A DNA stretch of 38,008 bases, from the NCBI GenBank assembly GCA_905198125.1, contig CAJKBH010000032.1:1-38008 (forward strand), read 5' to 3'. The notes beneath the pieces were generated by a model. It did no database searches and had not been told where the DNA came from. It saw nothing but the letters and a program-made list of their open reading frames with translations. The translations under genes were made by a program, and so were the position numbers. Origin of the DNA: an uncultured Porphyromonadaceae bacterium (GTDB taxonomy: Bacteria > Bacteroidota > Bacteroidia > Bacteroidales > Muribaculaceae). Each line of letters starts with the position of its first letter. Within the stretch, counting starts at the first letter, position 1. Below, in pieces: positions 22,873 to 30,317 of the stretch.

Positions 22873-23259
22873 GTGCATATATATAAAAAGTCATTCATCT
22901 TTGAAGCAGAACGCTTTGAGGAATATCAAAATGGCCGATGTTTAAGCAAAGGCCCATGTAATGTTACTGTAATAGCCAAAGTATTAAATGATGAATGTCT
23001 CGGAATGATTCTTCAAGGTGAAATTCCTGTGAAGATAAACACGAGGTTCGGATTACCAATCTTTGGTTTAGAAAATGGAGACGTATTGAATGACAGAGTT
23101 CAGTATGGCAGAATCCCGGATTCCGTGAGCTGGCCAGATTCCAATGAACCACTGGTGTGCAACATATTCAATAATATGACATGCATAAGATTTGCAATGA
23201 TGTCTCCGCTTCGGATAGTGGAATTCTATGGTTATTTTATAGACATACGTGACTTATAA
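22873..23259 (+). CDS. Unknown protein, AT-rich cluster
   Basis: A 128-residue protein from a GTG start; no ATG is available in frame near the 5' end, so the start is uncertain and the gene may be truncated at its front. It is soluble, without signal or membrane segment, and has a readable globular pattern (VTVIAKVLNDECLGMILQGE, LRIVEFYGYFIDIRDL). The family is not recognised. It leads a row of AT-rich genes on the same strand, with 14 bp to the next. Confidence 0.55.
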   Translation: MHIYKKSFIFEAERFEEYQNGRCLSKGPCNVTVIAKVLNDECLGMILQGEIPVKINTRFGLPIFGLENGDVLNDRVQYGRIPDSVSWPDSNEPLVCNIFNNMTCIRFAMMSPLRIVEFYGYFIDIRDL

Positions 23260-23273
23260 TAATTAAAAAACTC

Positions 23274-23678
23274 ATGGCAGAAGGAATCAATATGGGCAGA
23301 AAATGCCCTTGGTCAAAAGACTACATACAAATTCTGTATAAAAAGTTAGACGCATATTGTAAACTGGTAACTTTGTATGCCTTAAAATCTGAGGGCCAAA
23401 AAGTTGCAGCGGAAACTATGGCATCTTATAATATGTTTAAATGTCCTGTGGTTTATATCTTTATACATTACCATTTTGGTAAGTTTGAGGATCTGGGGAT
23501 GAATGAGAGTGATATTCAATCATACATGATGTACATGTTGATGGTTAAATACATAACCCAAGCAATGATTGAAGAAATATCGACACAGCCGATTTTTGAA
23601 TTAGACCGGAAAAATGAAATATCTCCGGCATTACTAAATGTTTGCAAGGAAGTAATCTTTATAGAGGAAAACTTCTAA
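23274..23678 (+). CDS. Unknown small helical protein, AT-rich cluster
   Basis: A 134-residue protein, mostly helical by appearance (YIQILYKKLDAYCKLVTLYALK, SYMMYMLMVKYITQAMIEEI), Met- and Tyr-rich, with no signal peptide. The family is not recognised. It lies 14 bp after and 22 bp before its neighbours, so they are probably co-transcribed. Small AT-rich genes in rows like this are often immunity or accessory genes, but nothing in the sequence proves it. Confidence 0.6.
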   Translation: MAEGINMGRKCPWSKDYIQILYKKLDAYCKLVTLYALKSEGQKVAAETMASYNMFKCPVVYIFIHYHFGKFEDLGMNESDIQSYMMYMLMVKYITQAMIEEISTQPIFELDRKNEISPALLNVCKEVIFIEENF

Positions 23679-23700
23679 TAAAAACAAATTGACAGGTATA

Positions 23701-24300
23701 ATGATTATTGAAACATCTTTAATTTCACTCGATAAAGCTGTAAAAGAAGGTCAAACACTTTCTAAAGGTTTGAAAGTAATCCTTCCTGACGGAGAAGCAG
23801 CAGAAGTTTATGGCTTTATTGCAATAAATGACGATGTATTTAGTATGGCTATTGATATGCCAGCTATTATCGATATGCCACCCATGGGGGAATGCCAAAT
23901 ACTATCGAATAGGGCTTTTTTCTATTTGGAGAATAAAATACACAGATTCCCGATTTTTAGAAGTGTGGCTAAAGCGAATGAAGAAAAATATAATCTGTAT
24001 TTGCTTTATATGCCTAAATTCATGGCTTTGACAAAGTATGATCTTGATTATTATCTTTATTCAATGAGAAATGAAAATCCCAATCTAAGGGTGGCACGAA
24101 TAAATGGAGTAAGAATTGAAGATAAGAGAGCATATTATTATGTTAATAATGATGATCTTATTTTTAAGTCAGGGTCGAAATTGAGAGGCATAAGTAATGA
24201 TTTTGCGGTTATTACAAGAAGAACCGCAAAAATATCAGAGGATATCAAATATGAAATATTTGAATCTTCTGGAATTCGGACGGAAAATGAGAGCTCGTAG
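23701..24300 (+). CDS. Unknown protein, AT-rich cluster
   Basis: A 199-residue soluble protein from the ATG at 23701; the in-frame TTG at 23689 is a less likely start. It has alternating beta and helical patterns (LKVILPDGEAAEVYGFIAIN; EEKYNLYLLYMPKFMALTKYD). The family is not recognised. Its end overlaps the next gene by 14 bp or more, indicating one transcript. Confidence 0.65.
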   Translation: MIIETSLISLDKAVKEGQTLSKGLKVILPDGEAAEVYGFIAINDDVFSMAIDMPAIIDMPPMGECQILSNRAFFYLENKIHRFPIFRSVAKANEEKYNLYLLYMPKFMALTKYDLDYYLYSMRNENPNLRVARINGVRIEDKRAYYYVNNDDLIFKSGSKLRGISNDFAVITRRTAKISEDIKYEIFESSGIRTENESS

Positions 24301-24724
24301 ATGTAATTTTGATACGATAGAAGATCAGTTCAACTTTGGGAGGTATCGTGATTTAAGTTTAGCAGATGTGATGGATATTAATCCATCATATTTGGACTGG
24401 TGCATAAAGCATTGTACAGGTGTCATCTTTACATTGCAAGAAACGGCAAAAGAAGAAATTAAGATTCTTTATCCCGACTTTATAATGGACCGGCTTTTTG
24501 AAGATAGAAGAATAATAAATGTGTATAGGGATTTAGGTATATACGAATATAGTGAGGATGATATTGATTCAAATGATATAGAATGCGAAAATACAAGCTA
24601 TGAAGATATTCCTACATATGATAGATATGCAGGGTCCTGGGCGCAAGAAGTAGAAGGATATTCAGATGATGAAATAGATACAATCTTTGATGGAGATCCG
24701 GATGCTTACTGGAATATAGATTGA
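24287..24724 (+). CDS. Protein with ExoX C-terminal-like domain
   Basis: A 145-residue protein from ATG 24287 (an ATG at 24251 would add 12 residues). The first third contains FNFGRYRDLSLADVMDINPSYLDWCI, matching the F.FG.Y.G.SL..V...DP.YL.W pattern found at the C-terminus of exodeoxyribonuclease X-like proteins and in related small proteins. The exonuclease catalytic domain itself is absent. The tail is very acidic (YSEDDIDSNDIECENTSYEDI, YSDDEIDTIFDGDPDAYW), which suits a DNA-mimic or inhibitor-type surface but proves nothing. It is the last gene of the AT-rich row and converges on the methyltransferase gene. Confidence 0.65.
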   Translation: MRARRCNFDTIEDQFNFGRYRDLSLADVMDINPSYLDWCIKHCTGVIFTLQETAKEEIKILYPDFIMDRLFEDRRIINVYRDLGIYEYSEDDIDSNDIECENTSYEDIPTYDRYAGSWAQEVEGYSDDEIDTIFDGDPDAYWNID

Positions 24725-24729
24725 AAAGC

Positions 24730-25461
24730 TTACATATTATCTAATATTCTTATCTGGCAGCTATAGTCTTCTTCCCATTCGTCGACATGCTTTTGAAATG
24801 AATATACTTTTCGGAATCCTTTGAGAGAATTACAAAACTCATCCATTCGTTTGCCTCTCCCATCTTCGGGATAGAAGGGACTGACCATGACAATTATGTG
24901 ACGGCTTTTATATGACTGGCTCAAATACTTTTTAATACCTTCCCCTGTAAACTCAGGTAAGTCTATAACATTAGATAAGATATGTAATACCTTGTTTTCT
25001 TGCATACATAAGTCCTCGGGTAAAACGGCTTCTTCTTTCTTATTGAGATAACTGAGCAACCCTTTAGGTAATGACCAATTAATGTTCGCGATGGCCCGAC
25101 GTAAACATATTTTTGAAGGTTCAATCAAAGTTATATCTGTGATGGCCCGAAACAGACCTTTCTCTCTTTCTATAAATTCATCAAGTACAATAGATGCCAG
25201 ACCTTGACCACAACCCCAGTCAATTACTGAGAAATTACCATTAAATAGTGATTGGGGAAGATTTCTATATGCACGTAACAACTTTTGACGATGCATTTCG
25301 CCATAGTGATGAAGGTAGGTATTCATCTGATTCTCATTTCTCAATATTGCTTTCCCATTATCAAGAGATTCCTTTAATTGTTTTTGTCTTGATTCCGGAA
25401 GTGCAAGATATTTGTTAGAGGCTTGTTGTAGTATTTTATCGAAATTCAATAGTTTCAACAT
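24730..25461 (-). CDS. Class I SAM-dependent methyltransferase-like protein
   Basis: A 243-residue soluble protein with a clear Rossmann motif I, FSVIDWGCGQGLASIVLDEF (about 78-97), an acidic motif II region (ITDITLIEPSKICLRRA) and a later KVLHILSNVIDLPEF segment. These fit class I methyltransferases; the methyl acceptor is unknown. Its ATG is 19 bp after the DUF1848 gene on the same strand, so the two are probably one operon. Codons are AT-rich like the neighbouring cluster. Confidence 0.7.
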   Translation of the reverse strand: MLKLLNFDKILQQASNKYLALPESRQKQLKESLDNGKAILRNENQMNTYLHHYGEMHRQKLLRAYRNLPQSLFNGNFSVIDWGCGQGLASIVLDEFIEREKGLFRAITDITLIEPSKICLRRAIANINWSLPKGLLSYLNKKEEAVLPEDLCMQENKVLHILSNVIDLPEFTGEGIKKYLSQSYKSRHIIVMVSPFYPEDGRGKRMDEFCNSLKGFRKVYSFQKHVDEWEEDYSCQIRILDNM

Positions 25462-25480
25462 GATAGTTAAAAGTGTAAAT

Positions 25481-26536
25481 TCAGATTATTGTTTCGCTGT
25501 CGGGATTGTGTCGGCGGAAATTGGCGAGGGCTGATGCGGGAGTGGTATTGGCATAACAATAGAGACAACCATGCGGACAGGTGTCGTATTGGCCGATGTC
25601 CTTGGAAGCGATGCATCTACAGAACTTGCGCTGTCCGCTGTCGCGGTTTACACGGGTACGGATGGCATAAAGATTGTCTGATACTTCCCATGCTCCCGCC
25701 GGCAGAGTCGATTCTCCGAATATATTCCGTTCTTTAGGTAGAATCTCGATGCCAAGATATTTCATCAATTCCTGATCGCGCCATGCAATTCGGGAAATGA
25801 GCTCGTCATCCACACATCTGTTGTGGCAGATGCCGTATGAAGCCAAGTCAATACGCTCCGAGCAAGTGGCAAGATGATAGTTCCAGCCTTCTGATTTGTT
25901 GACGAGAGCGATTCTTTGAGCTATTTCATGCATCGTTTCGTCCGTCCATTCAGTGTAAGATATGCCTCCGTTTCTGAGGTTGCCGCTTACTTTACGATAC
26001 GATGCGATATCCGCAAAACTGAAAACTAACTTTTCAGTGCAGCCTTTCAGCAAATTGCCGACTTTACATATTTTCTCAATCAATGAGTCAATGCGGATTT
26101 TATCTGTAAGGATCAAAGGATCAAATCGCCATACAACACTTCCGAATCCCAGCATATCGCCAAGTCTGCGGAATGTATCAATTCGTTTCTCAAGACCGGG
26201 CACTCCCGGTTCCAATCTTTCGTGCTTATAGTCATTAAGGGTATATTGGAGACAGCAATTGATACCTTTCTCTTTTAACTGCGGCAGGTATCGAATAAGT
26301 GGCTCTGGATTCTTTGACCAAAATACAATGAATCTTACATCCTTGAGCGACACGTAAATATCGGTGCCATTGAACGGATTGCGCCAACGGCAATAGCCGC
26401 GCTCAAGACTCCGGAAAAACCAGTCGGAGTAAAACGCGGGCACATCGGTGGCTCTGCTCACAGATAGAATCTTTGGAGCCGTCGCCTCGACTTCCCTGCC
26501 ATCTTGGGTTACTATTTTAGTCTTAACCTGCTTCAT
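25481..26536 (-). CDS. DUF1848-family protein with cysteine-rich C-terminus
   Basis: A 351-residue protein of the DUF1848 type. The N-terminus has the family start (PKILSVSRATDVPAFYSDWFF) and the central part NPFNGTDIYVSLKDVRFIVFWSKNPEPLI. The C-terminus carries conserved cysteines (RKFCRCIASKDIGQYDTCPHGCLYCYAN) arranged like an iron-sulphur cluster site, which is why the family is thought to be related to radical-SAM or spore photoproduct lyase-type enzymes. The reaction is unknown. A -7 box lies only 4 bp before the ATG. Confidence 0.85.
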   Translation of the reverse strand: MKQVKTKIVTQDGREVEATAPKILSVSRATDVPAFYSDWFFRSLERGYCRWRNPFNGTDIYVSLKDVRFIVFWSKNPEPLIRYLPQLKEKGINCCLQYTLNDYKHERLEPGVPGLEKRIDTFRRLGDMLGFGSVVWRFDPLILTDKIRIDSLIEKICKVGNLLKGCTEKLVFSFADIASYRKVSGNLRNGGISYTEWTDETMHEIAQRIALVNKSEGWNYHLATCSERIDLASYGICHNRCVDDELISRIAWRDQELMKYLGIEILPKERNIFGESTLPAGAWEVSDNLYAIRTRVNRDSGQRKFCRCIASKDIGQYDTCPHGCLYCYANTTPASALANFRRHNPDSETII

Positions 26537-26540
26537 AATG

Positions 26541-26548
26541 CAAAACTA
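26541..26548 (-). promoter_or_regulatory. Candidate -7 box of the DUF1848 gene
   Basis: TAGTTTTG on the minus strand matches TAnnTTTG and ends 4 bp before the ATG at 26536. There is no TTTG at the right distance. If used, it would give a leaderless or nearly leaderless mRNA. Confidence 0.4.
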
Positions 26549-26633
26549 ATAGTAATCACTGCCTGATATTATCATCAATATGTTAAATAAATTTAATATC
26601 CGATAGTGGCGCAGACTTTCCGAGCCGCGGATG

Positions 26634-26717
26634 ACTGGAATGACGACGTCCACGTCGTCAACTGATGGCCGGCGAGGACGCCGCCCTTCCAGTGCGCAGC
26701 CGGTGACAGACTGCGCA
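26634..26717. repeat. Cluster of GC-rich palindromes in an AT-rich gap
   Basis: Nested inverted repeats: ACTGGAA (26634-26640) with TTCCAGT (26687-26693); inside them a 9 bp stem, TGACGACGT / ACGTCGTCA, with a 2-base loop (26641-26660); and TGCGCAG (26693-26699) with CTGCGCA (26711-26717), followed by TTGTTTTT. The sequence is GC-rich while its left flank is AT-rich. It may be another dispersed element or a terminator region. Confidence 0.5.
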
Positions 26718-26747
26718 TTGTTTTTCGTCTGGTTTTTTGATAAACAT

Positions 26748-27245
26748 TTAAAATCTCGTGCGTAAATGCTTGACTGCTATAAGGACTAACAATATAGTGG
26801 TAGCTGTGGCGATAAGCCAGGGGAGGACTGTGGAACGATAGGATTTTGCGTGGTCTGAAGGTGCGGTGTCATGCACGTTGACCGGGACCGGCTTTTCGAT
26901 GACGCGGTCTTTGAAGATGGTGTCGGTGGTGGTAATGACCTGAACCGGCAGCGGTGTGTCTTTGTGACGTAGGGAATGACGCAGCGAGCCGTCGGGGCGG
27001 ATTTGTGCCTCGCTCACGGCGTAGTCGGATTCCAACACCGAGACGCTGTCGAATGTCTCGCGCTCCGATTCCTGCGACGGGATGCGGATATACACGGTGT
27101 CGGTATGTTGGGTCTGGACTTCGCGGGTTGTCATTGTAGCCTGCAAAGTTACTGTTTCGGGGACAAGCGTCTGGTTGCGATGTGGGCGGCATCCGCACAA
27201 AACGGCGAGAATAACCGCAGAAAGGATAAGATGAACTGTTTTCAT
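26748..27245 (-). CDS. Lipoprotein with C-terminal membrane anchor, unimolecular-spanin-like
   Basis: A 165-residue protein with a lipoprotein signal (lipobox LCGC, Cys19) at the N-terminus, a charged periplasmic stretch (about 20-138), and one transmembrane helix near the C-terminus (LPWLIATATTILLVLIAV) followed by basic residues. Outer-membrane lipid at one end and inner-membrane helix at the other is the architecture of phage unimolecular spanins, which fuse the two membranes in the last step of lysis. It overlaps the end of the amidase gene by 4 bp, as expected for a lysis cassette. A host envelope-spanning lipoprotein is the alternative. Confidence 0.6.
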   Translation of the reverse strand: MKTVHLILSAVILAVLCGCRPHRNQTLVPETVTLQATMTTREVQTQHTDTVYIRIPSQESERETFDSVSVLESDYAVSEAQIRPDGSLRHSLRHKDTPLPVQVITTTDTIFKDRVIEKPVPVNVHDTAPSDHAKSYRSTVLPWLIATATTILLVLIAVKHLRTRF

Positions 27246-27820
27246 TTTGATTTCAGATATTCGGTTATGGCTGTTATATGCAGATTTGTGATTTCGGATT
27301 TGCCGCGGTCGGAGAGTAGGTAGGCTACATCATGCAGGTTGTCCTGAAACATGTTTTCGGTCAGGACCGCCGGGCATTTCGTATCGCGCAGGATGGCGAA
27401 GTTGCCGGTAAAGAACGGTTCGCGTGAGCGGTTGCCTTTCAGGTTGAGTTTTACGGCCTCGACATTGAGTAATGTGGCAAGTTTGCATGAGCGCTGTGAT
27501 GCGTTTGGTGCGACCCAAGTCGTCCATCCGGAGGCGTTATGCCATTGGCTTGTGCCGGCGGCATTGATGTGAATGGAAACCAACAGTACGTTGTCAGAGC
27601 CGGCATCGCCACAAACGCTGTTGACACGCTTTACCCGTTCGCGTAGCGCAACGTCGTTGAGTTCCGGCACTAACAGCCGGGCGTCATACCCCAGTGATTT
27701 CAATTTGTCACAGACACAGCGCGCTATCTCGCGTGTCCATGCATATTCGCGCAGCCTGCCGTCAGGACTGCATTTGCCAGGAGTCTCGGCCCCGTGCCCA
27801 TTGTCAATAAGAATTATCAT
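27242..27820 (-). CDS. N-acetylmuramoyl-L-alanine amidase (Amidase_3), endolysin-like
   Basis: A 192-residue zinc amidase that cuts the bond between MurNAc and L-Ala in peptidoglycan. Visible landmarks are IILIDNGHGAETPGK (zinc ligand His9), REYAWTREIA (zinc-ligand Glu region), VSIHINAAG (zinc ligand His) and CPAVLTENMFQD (catalytic Glu). There is no signal peptide, so it must be released through a holin-type pore, as for phage endolysins. It lies between a holin-like gene upstream and the spanin-like gene downstream (4 bp overlap), on the same strand. Bacteroidales carry such amidases both in prophages and as free-standing genes. Confidence 0.88.
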   Translation of the reverse strand: MIILIDNGHGAETPGKCSPDGRLREYAWTREIARCVCDKLKSLGYDARLLVPELNDVALRERVKRVNSVCGDAGSDNVLLVSIHINAAGTSQWHNASGWTTWVAPNASQRSCKLATLLNVEAVKLNLKGNRSREPFFTGNFAILRDTKCPAVLTENMFQDNLHDVAYLLSDRGKSEITNLHITAITEYLKSK

Positions 27821-27884
27821 GATGCGTAATTATTAGCAAGTATCAATTAGTAATTAGTAACTTAAGTTTCGTAAATTTCTAAGT

Positions 27885-28200
27885 TGGAATTAAAGGAAAG
27901 GCAAGTCACAGAACTATTGGATGCAGAGCATCCGCACAGAACTGACAGAATAGCACAGAACTTTTTACTCATTTGCTTCGGTTCGAGGGAGACAGTAGAC
28001 ACAGAGCCGTCAATGACGGCAACAGAATTATCACAGAAGTATTCTGAGCAAGTTCCTGTACCTGCGACAGCAGGATCTATGGCAGCGGCAATAATACTGC
28101 GCGAGCACCTGTCAAATAGTTTGTTCTGTGAGCTTCTGTACGTTCTGTGCGGATGCTCAGCATCCAATAGTTCTGTGACTTGCCTTTTCTTTCAATTCCA
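27885..28200. repeat. Complete palindromic repeat element with about 80-bp inverted arms
   Basis: The left arm (27885-27966) and the reverse complement of the right arm (28117-28200) are close to 88% identical by eye. Shared words include GGCAAGTCACAGAACTATTG and GAGCATCCGCACAGAAC. The centre (27967-28116) is unique and is shared with 1-100. Both strands are open for about 100 codons and give near-identical N- and C-terminal peptides, which is a by-product of the palindrome and not evidence for a gene. It separates the holin-like gene from the amidase gene. Confidence 0.85.
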
Positions 28201-28218
28201 TCATAGTAAAGTGAATAA

Positions 28219-28602
28219 TTAATTAGTCTTTGTGTTGACGGAGGTGAAAGCGTTGGGAGGGAGGCGGTGAGGGCAGGTCAGATTGTCGCAGCGATGCAAG
28301 GCATGATCCAGTTCGACGGCGGCTTTGGCCTGTGTCAGCGAGATTACCTCGCCGTTGAGCGAACGCACCAAGCCGGTCTGCTCGGCAAAGCGTTCCTCCT
28401 TCTCCTTGAGTTGTTGCTGCAGGAACTCGATCATCTCCTTCATGGTGTGAAACTCCGAGAGATCGGCCTGGCTGTCGGCCATGCGCGCGTTGTTGCGCCG
28501 GTTCATTATCAGATTCGCCATCCATTTCAGCAGATCCAGACCACCCAATGCTCCCAGCACCGCCACGGCAGCCTGCCATAAGTTTTCAGTCGTCATATTC
28601 AT
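28219..28602 (-). CDS. Holin-like single-span protein with coiled coil
   Basis: A 127-residue protein from the ATG at 28602 (28596 is possible). A hydrophobic helix near the N-terminus (LWQAAVAVLGALGGLDLLKWM) is followed by basic residues and a long coiled coil (EFHTMKEMIEFLQQQLKEKEERF). The C-terminus has CDNLTCPHRLPP. This layout is common for small membrane proteins placed before amidases in Bacteroidales phage-like lysis modules. An ATG at 28647 falls inside the -7 box (28645-28652), so it cannot be the start if that promoter is used. Confidence 0.6.
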   Translation of the reverse strand: MNMTTENLWQAAVAVLGALGGLDLLKWMANLIMNRRNNARMADSQADLSEFHTMKEMIEFLQQQLKEKEERFAEQTGLVRSLNGEVISLTQAKAAVELDHALHRCDNLTCPHRLPPNAFTSVNTKTN

Positions 28603-28644
28603 GTCAGTAATAGTGTTTGTAACAGTGATTGATTGATTTTGCTG

Positions 28645-28652
28645 CAAAATTA
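28645..28652 (-). promoter_or_regulatory. Candidate -7 box of the lysis-like cassette
   Basis: TAATTTTG on the minus strand matches TAnnTTTG. It overlaps the T-rich tail of the hairpin at 28653-28674, so terminator and promoter are fused. There is no clear -33 box. Confidence 0.45.
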
Positions 28653-28674
28653 AAGCCGGCTCCAGGGCCGGCTT
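28653..28674 (-). terminator. Intrinsic terminator of the small lipoprotein gene
   Basis: AAGCCGGC and GCCGGCTT form a perfect 8 bp stem with a 6-base loop. On the minus strand it is followed by TAATTTT, giving a terminator about 100 bp after the stop of the lipoprotein gene. Confidence 0.65.
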
Positions 28675-28774
28675 CCTTATCCATTAAAACAGTAAGTGCC
28701 GCGCTGGGTGTCAGCGTAGCACTAATGTTCGATTCAGAAATTATTCAGTAATATCGTAATATCGAGGAGGTAAA

Positions 28775-29164
28775 TCAATATTTGCGGTAAGTGTGGCCTC
28801 CGTCCGTAAGGCGGTTGCCGCTTTTGGTCAGAATTGTCCCCTTCTCGGGAATGTACACTTTGCCGTCCTCATAAACATACGTATATGTGTAGGAGGGATT
28901 GTCGTTGGAGGAATACAGCGAGCTTTTGCCAACCTGGTTGGTATAGCCTATCATCTGGCTTGTGGGAGCCTTATAACCATCATGGCAGTAACACCACTTC
29001 ACGGTGTTGTCGTTGACGAAGTAATAGGCATAGCCAAAACCGCTGCCGTCTATCTCGGCGTATACTCCGTTCAGTCCGTCACCGTCGCTCTTGCAGCCGG
29101 TCATGATGCCCGTCATCAGCACCATGGAGAGCAGGAGCATCAAATGTTTCATTGTTCTTTTCAC
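28775..29164 (-). CDS. Small lipoprotein of unknown function
   Basis: A 129-residue lipoprotein (signal MKRTMKHLMLLLSMV.., lipobox MTGC, Cys24). The mature part is beta-rich with many Tyr and Gly (GFGYAYYFVNDNTVKWCYCHDGY, YTYTYVYEDGKVYIPEKGTIL). The family is not recognised. A start at the internal ATG (29152) is also possible. A -7 box TAATTTTG lies 28 bp upstream and an intrinsic terminator follows, so it is a single-gene unit. Confidence 0.75.
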   Translation of the reverse strand: MKRTMKHLMLLLSMVLMTGIMTGCKSDGDGLNGVYAEIDGSGFGYAYYFVNDNTVKWCYCHDGYKAPTSQMIGYTNQVGKSSLYSSNDNPSYTYTYVYEDGKVYIPEKGTILTKSGNRLTDGGHTYRKY

Positions 29165-29192
29165 TTGTGTTGTTGTTTATTGGTTTGCACTG

Positions 29193-29200
29193 CAAAATTA
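29193..29200 (-). promoter_or_regulatory. -7 box of the small lipoprotein gene
   Basis: TAATTTTG on the minus strand, 28 bp before the ATG at 29164. There is no convincing -33 box. Confidence 0.5.
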
Positions 29201-29274
29201 CTAAATATGATCGTGATAAAAATCCATGGCTTCTGTCACATTCCGAATCAAAGGACGCAATCGCACACCAACAC

Positions 29275-29328
29275 GCCCAAAATCGCGTCTGTCCCGCCAA
29301 ATTTTAACAATCTTAAAAGATATAAGAG
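29275..29328. repeat. Left copy of a 54-bp direct repeat
   Basis: It matches 31204-31256 at most positions, including AAAATCGC, CTGTC, GCCAAATTT and AATCTTAAAAGATATA. Both copies run straight into a hairpin. Together they bracket the non-coding RNA and the two secreted-protein genes. Confidence 0.8.
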
Positions 29329-29356
29329 GCTGCGCCATTTTGACACAGCCTCTTAT
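29322..29356. terminator. Hairpin after the left direct repeat
   Basis: ATAAGAGGCTG pairs with CAGCCTCTTAT (11 bp, 13-base loop), followed by TTAG. No plus-strand gene precedes it closely, so it may be part of the repeat unit itself. Confidence 0.55.
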
Positions 29357-29474
29357 TTAGGTCTACTCGGCGGCTAAAGAAACTTCCCTTATAAAATAAG
29401 AGCCTTTTTGAGAACGCAATGGAATTATAAATGAAAAAGCATGGTGTTTAACGAAGAATATGTTGGATAATATA

Positions 29475-29505
29475 TTTGGTGTATCAAAAATAATTAGTAC
29501 CTTTG
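29475..29505 (+). promoter_or_regulatory. Consensus promoter of the structured RNA
   Basis: TTTG (29475-29478), a 19 bp spacer, then TACCTTTG (29498-29505). Transcription should start near 29511. Confidence 0.75.
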
Positions 29506-29510
29506 CATTG

Positions 29511-29730
29511 TCAATCCTCCGATTGGCAAAGACATACTGATATTAAAAGAGACGTTATGTCTACTGCTTGTATGTGAAAAGCGTAGGAAACTTAATCACA
29601 ATCGGCAAGAGTAGGACTAACTGTCTCCACGTCTATAAGGCGTGGAGCTGTTATATCCACATCTTCCGATCAAGGTATTCCTACCACCTTCACATAAAGG
29701 CGTGGCATAGCAGCCCACGCCTCTCTTATT
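29511..29730 (+). ncRNA. Structured non-coding RNA, possibly 6S-like
   Basis: About 210-220 nt between a consensus promoter and a terminator, without an open frame. Nested pairings form a long interrupted rod: TATGTGAA (29571-29578) with TTCACATA (29689-29696), GTAGGAA (29583-29589) with TTCCTAC (29678-29684), and ATCGG (29601-29605) with CCGAT (29666-29670). The tip is CTCCACG/CGTGGAG (29625-29647). A rod with internal bulges and its own promoter is what one expects of 6S RNA, the regulator of RNA polymerase. The assignment is from shape only; another housekeeping RNA or a long structured leader of the following gene remains possible. Confidence 0.6.
29698..29730 (+). terminator. Terminator of the structured RNA
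   Basis: AGGCGTGG (29698-29705) pairs with CCACGCCT (29715-29722), followed by CTCTTATT. It lies directly after the closing stem of the RNA and 40 bp before the next ATG. Confidence 0.7.
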
Positions 29731-29771
29731 ATTAACGGTCCTTAAGGCTGCAGACCATCATATACAAATGT

Positions 29772-30317
29772 ATGAAAAAATTTATTTTAATCTTAGCTTT
29801 TATGTTGGGATGTGTTTTCGGCATAAAGGCCCAATTGTACTACTTTGTAAAGTCGGGCACAGAGGTATCATCCAGCACCAAAATCATGATGGTCTACGTG
29901 AGTGGAAGCCGTTGCTATTCCGCATCAAAAACGGCAAGTGAAATATCATCCAAATTACATTCTGATTCTTCTTATTGGGAAGATTGGATGTATAACAAAC
30001 TCCAAAAAGCAAATGAACCTTATGAATATGATTCATCACTGAGCACAAGCTCATATGAAGTATACAAATCCCCATGGAGAGGGCAAGGAAATACTGTCAT
30101 GACGGGATATGGAGATCCCTATGGAGCTTATGGACCTTCTTTTGGTGTGACCAAAGGGTCTCGTATAGGAGATTATTATCGAGGAATTAGTTCTGATGGT
30201 CAAACTTGTATAACTTGGCGCCAACGTAAGAATTCTGATGAAGTAAAAGATCGTACTTACTGGGAACGAATTGATCCAGATGTCTTAAACAAAGATCCGC
30301 ATGATTTCCTTCGTTAA
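29772..30317 (+). CDS. Secreted protein of unknown function
   Basis: A 181-residue protein with a signal peptide (MKKFILILAFMLGCVFGIKA, cleavage before QLYYF; the Cys at 14 is not followed by a typical mature lipoprotein start). The mature part is Ser/Tyr-rich and probably beta-structured (TKIMMVYVSGSRCYSASK, GYGDPYGAYGPSFGVTKGSRIGDYY). The family is not recognised. It is AT-rich and its end overlaps the next gene by 17 bp. It may be transcribed by read-through from the RNA promoter. Confidence 0.7.
   Translation: MKKFILILAFMLGCVFGIKAQLYYFVKSGTEVSSSTKIMMVYVSGSRCYSASKTASEISSKLHSDSSYWEDWMYNKLQKANEPYEYDSSLSTSSYEVYKSPWRGQGNTVMTGYGDPYGAYGPSFGVTKGSRIGDYYRGISSDGQTCITWRQRKNSDEVKDRTYWERIDPDVLNKDPHDFLR

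Noticed and set aside
27862..28222. About 100-codon open frames on both strands within the repeat
   Set aside because: The two peptides share their ends because the DNA is palindromic. The interrupted arms and the second non-coding copy at 1-236 argue for a repeat element.
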